Source: Micropterus salmoides
Lineage: Eukaryota > Chordata > Actinopteri > Centrarchiformes > Centrarchidae
DNA: 64,000 bases
Direction of reading: 5' to 3'
Assembly (NCBI RefSeq): GCF_014851395.1
Contig: NW_024043372.1
Span: 8,507,490 to 8,571,489, forward strand
Positions within the stretch are counted from its first letter, which is position 1, and the number at the start of each line of letters is the position of its first letter. Of the stretch, positions 61,071-64,000 are shown piece by piece. The translations under genes and the position numbers were made by a program. The notes below the pieces were generated by a model. It was not told the origin of the DNA. It did not search any database and saw nothing but the letters and a program-made list of their open reading frames with translations.

Positions 61071-62934
61071 TTAACTGGTGGAGTGAGGACCAACCTTTCT
61101 GCTATACTTTGAGACAAATGCATGATAGAATCCAACACTGGGTGGCTCCTTGATGCCAGTTTCCACCTCAGTTCCTTAAAAAACAAGAAGGAAAATTTAA
61201 TTTTTTTTAACCCAGTTTACCACTGTAATGGGGACTTTTTCAAGGGGGCGCTATTGAGTTCGTTTCACAATGGACTAGTTTAACTATCTTTTGTCTTTAG
61301 CTTTAAATTTTAATAACTTTAATGTTCTAGCATAACACATTATGTAAAAATAAATCAGTATGGACATGTTTAAAAAGAATTGCCCAGTCTGAGATTCATA
61401 GATAAGCAGAATACCTAAATTTAATGAGGTGACCATCGATTTGACTGCTCTACAAACATACATACTTACTGGTCACTTACTGCTTTACTAAAGTAAATCT
61501 AACTTATTCAAAGCTGCAGGGATATAACAGAAATCCATTGATTATTAAACATAAACATACCGTAAAATAAATAATTCCAGAAAAAAATTATTGCCTTTTG
61601 TACAACTCAGAAAATACAGTAGTGTACTGTATCATTACTTTTTTTCTTTTATTCTTTTAGCTTTCGCTTTTATCCAAAGCGACTTACAATTGCTATATAT
61701 GTCAGAGGTTGCACGCCTCTGGAGCAACTAGGGGCTAAGTGTCTTGCTCAGGGACACATTGGTGGATGGGTCACAGTGGGAATCGAACCCTGGTCTCACA
61801 AAGGCATCTGTCTTATCCGTTGCACCATCACCACACCCTATTAAATTACCAATTAAATTGAAGGCCAATACAAAGAAATGGGATATTATCAGACAAACAT
61901 CACTTCCTATTAGTCAATGAAACCTCAAGTATAATGGATTTATTTTAAATGTTCATGTGTATTTAAGTGCTTTAAGAACAGACATTTGATTGCTAACTCT
62001 CTTACCATGGAACAAAAAAGGTTAACTGTCACAAAAAACACATTGGCCGTCATGAATTAGCTATCTGAAAAGAGTTACAGACGGCACTCAGACAAAAGGT
62101 TGAGCTGTTAAGAGTTATACATACACTTACAGTAAGAGTACAGTAGTACTCTACTTGTCTTTGGACAGAGTTAAAGCATGGATGAAGGATTTTTTGTATA
62201 TTTCATAATAAAAGCCATTTAACTCACCATCAGTGTCTGAACTCCTTATCTCTAACTCAGCGCAGGGGTCAGAACCTCCATCTGAAAAACAAGAGCATAC
62301 AAAAGGTAACACCTTGTACTATTTAGTGTGGGTAAGGCTGATTTACTGAAATCTTTCTACACATTTTAAATAACTTACGCTTCTGTTTGCCTTTCTTCTT
62401 CTGGAGAAGCTTTGGGCTTTCACCTACAACATCTACAACAGGAACAGTCAAACATCAGTTCCTCTGCAGCTATAATGGATATTTAAAAGGGGTCCATGTG
62501 TATTCAAGTGCTTTTATTATTAAAATCTGACAACTAAGAACTGACAGCTGGCTAACTCTTAAATTACAGAGATCAAAACTATAAGTAGCAGAGTGTCCTT
62601 GAACGTTACAAACTAGTTCTTACACACAATTGTGTCACCATGGGACAAAAAAGGTTAACTGTCACAAAAAAACACATTGGCTGTAACACACTGTCACACA
62701 CAGTGTTGTTTCCAAAAAACAAACCATTCCAAAACCGATACATAGTTGCCCCAATCTCTTGTTGGCATGGTCATCGTCAACCATCCCCTCAGCATCAATG
62801 TTGGCTACCTCCTTCTGTTACTTGCATCTGAGACTTGAATGGAGACCGGGATGAAGGAGTTCTTATACCTGTTTTTTCTGGCGATTGGCCAGATAGTAGT
62901 AGAGTATACTCAGAGTTAAGAGGATGGGCACTAT
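61071..62934 (-). CDS. 3' end of an unidentified membrane-protein gene (5 exons)
   Basis: Exons in transcript order: 62934-62869 (66 nt), 62814-62742 (73), 62423-62379 (45), 62281-62228 (54), 61174-61071 (104 including TAA). Acceptors: TTGCTCAG, AAGTAACAG, GATGTTGTAG, TTGTTTTTCAG, TTGTTTTTTAAG. Donors: GTATAA, GTATCG, GTAAGT, GTGAGT. Exons 2 and 4 each have one open frame, and all phases agree, giving 113 codons. The first exon encodes VPILLTLSILYYYLANRQKK, a hydrophobic stretch followed by basic residues, as at the inner face of a membrane helix. Next come an acidic piece (DAEGMVDDDHANKR), a lysine-rich piece (SPKLLQKKKGKQK), another acidic piece and the end SKYSRKVGPHSTS. I infer a single-pass protein with a cytoplasmic tail, possibly a receptor. 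No family recognised. Upstream exons were not found before the window edge. Confidence 0.72.
61655..61839 (-). mobile_element. tRNA-derived SINE in the last intron
   Basis: On the minus strand: A box TGGTGCAACGGATAAG, B box GGTTCGATTCC (perfect), a body with CAATGTGTCCCTGAGCAAGA and CCTCTGACATATATAGC, then TGTAAGTCGCTTTGGATAAA. Same family as 37882-38056. It lies in the intron between the last two exons, sense to the gene. Confidence 0.85.
61930..62049. repeat. Duplicated intron segment, copy 1
   Basis: TATAATGGATTTATTTTAAA, then GTGCTTTAAGAACAG, then CATGGAACAAAAAAGGTTAA and AACACATTGGC. It matches 62471-62691 in order and orientation, about 0.55-0.64 kb apart. Confidence 0.7.
62471..62691. 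repeat. Duplicated intron segment, copy 2
   Basis: TATAATGGATATTTAAAAGG, then GTGCTTTTATTATTA, then CATGGGACAAAAAAGGTTAA and AACACATTGGC. About 100 bases longer than copy 1. It lies between the second and third recognised exons of the minus-strand gene. Confidence 0.7.
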
Positions 62935-62983
62935 CTGAGCAAATAACCGTCGCTTTTATAAGCACACGCTTAATGAATATGAA

Positions 62984-63106
<123 letters not shown>

Positions 63107-63325
63107 TGAAGTCCCACTATCTTGCTGGCTTCTTTAGTGATCCTAGCCAGGGCATTTTTATCTTTGATACCAAGGTTACCATACCAGCAGATGATGGAAA
63201 ATGAAATGACAGATATCAGTATACATGTGAAGACACTGTGGACTGTGGTTTATTGTCAGCTGTCTATAAAACAGAAAGTTCTACATGATGATTTGATTCA
63301 TGCTTTTTTTTTAAGTGTGGTATAT
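63107..63325 (-). mobile_element. LINE C-terminal fragment
   Basis: On the minus strand, 63195-63108 reads SIICWYGNLGIKDKNALARI followed by TKEASKIVG, the conserved end of a LINE polyprotein (consensus CWFG.L..K.K..L.RI...ASKI.G). Upstream sequence to about 63325 is shifted in frame. Fossil. Confidence 0.7.
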
Positions 63326-63403
63326 CAGAGATAATTTCCTTGAATGTCCTTTGTGAAATATCATTGACAAAATATAATTATAGTACCATATCTAGAGCAC
63401 AAT

Positions 63404-64000
63404 TAGGGCTGAATGATTAAAAATCTTTTCAAAAATGATTGCGATTTGAAAGAACAGGATAAGCTAATTGTGAAATGTAAAATGTAGGTTAATTATACAG
63501 CACATCTGTCTCTTTTAAACGGTCATGCAGTTACAAATTCTTGCTGACCAATCACAAACGCCATGCACCTGCTGTTACGGTCCTACTCACTAATCAGAGT
63601 GGGCACAGGGCGTGTACAACAAACAAACGAATCTGGAGGATAACGTGGGATCATGGCGTCAGGCGAACCGACGTCAACTCACACTGAAGTGTTTCAGCAG
63701 CGGAGCATTTAGCTGCCCTACGTTTTTGACGGGCTGTTAATTTGTCATTTTTTGTGCTTCAACTACGAATAACAGCTCTCTGCAAGCTGGTTTTGTTCCA
63801 CTCTCCGCAGGCTACATATCACATGTGGAGCATTTCAGAATAAGAGAGCATTGGCTGCCTGATTTTGCCGACTTGTTCAGATTTTGTAAATTTGTTCAAC
63901 TGTCCTTTTTTCGTGCTTCTATCATGATTAGGTAGGCTAGGTATGTTGATATACGATCAGGAGTATGCACAGGGTATTTTGAAAATCAACCAGATTCTCT
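63404..64000. mobile_element. hAT element, cut by window end
   Basis: It opens with TAGGGCTGAATGATTAAAAA and TGATTGCGATTTGAA, a hAT-like left end. CpG-richer DNA at 63580-63700 resembles the inner parts of such elements. The right end lies beyond the window, so length and coding content are unknown. Confidence 0.55.

Noticed and set aside
62640..62831. 63-codon plus-strand open frame
   Set aside because: It is antisense to the well-spliced second exon of the minus-strand gene and to the duplicated intron segment.

Overview
The window looks like nuclear DNA from a teleost, probably a percomorph. It is A/T-rich and crowded with dinucleotide microsatellites. It also carries dispersed elements that are familiar from fish genomes: L2/jockey-like LINEs, hAT and Harbinger-like MITEs, Tc1 and hAT transposase fossils, and tRNA-derived SINEs with the tail TATCCAAAGCGACTTACA. 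I see no bacterial operons, rRNA, functional tRNA or CRISPR. These family names come from general knowledge and no library search was run.

Only one host gene is well supported. It is the 3' end of a minus-strand gene at 61071-62934: five small exons with consensus splice sites and one uninterrupted reading frame across all four introns. It encodes a hydrophobic, membrane-like segment, a basic/acidic tail and a stop codon, with an AATAAA about 200 bp further on. I cannot name it, and its 5' exons lie beyond the right edge or were missed. Two further single-exon candidates (48849-48927 on + and 60272-60399 on -) are weak.

Layout. 0-8 kb: a broken LINE, a TTAA-flanked DNA transposon hosting a 0.63-kb repeat, a hAT transposase pseudogene hosting a hAT MITE with a perfect target duplication, and a second copy of the 0.63-kb repeat. 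8-17 kb: mostly unassigned DNA, a Harbinger-like remnant, a 1.28-kb hAT element with nested insertions, and GT/CA arrays that form a long hairpin. 17-23 kb: an LTR-like element (minus) and a degenerate L2-type LINE (plus). 23-29 kb: two small hAT MITEs, a perfect 20-bp hairpin, an internally deleted LINE, a CpG-rich MITE and a Tc1 fossil. 29-38 kb: a scrambled mosaic repeat, a G/C-tract hAT element, hAT remnants and a purine-rich block. 38-49 kb: largely unassigned, with a TTAA MITE. 49-57 kb: a second copy of the 17-kb LTR-like element in opposite orientation, other LTR-like pieces and a LINE fragment. 57-64 kb: long CA/TA arrays, the host gene and the left end of a truncated hAT element.

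The main story is repeated nesting of mobile elements, many datable relative to each other through target-site duplications. I found no convincing novel molecular system. The most useful leads are the unidentified gene, the inverted LTR-like pair and the perfect hairpin.
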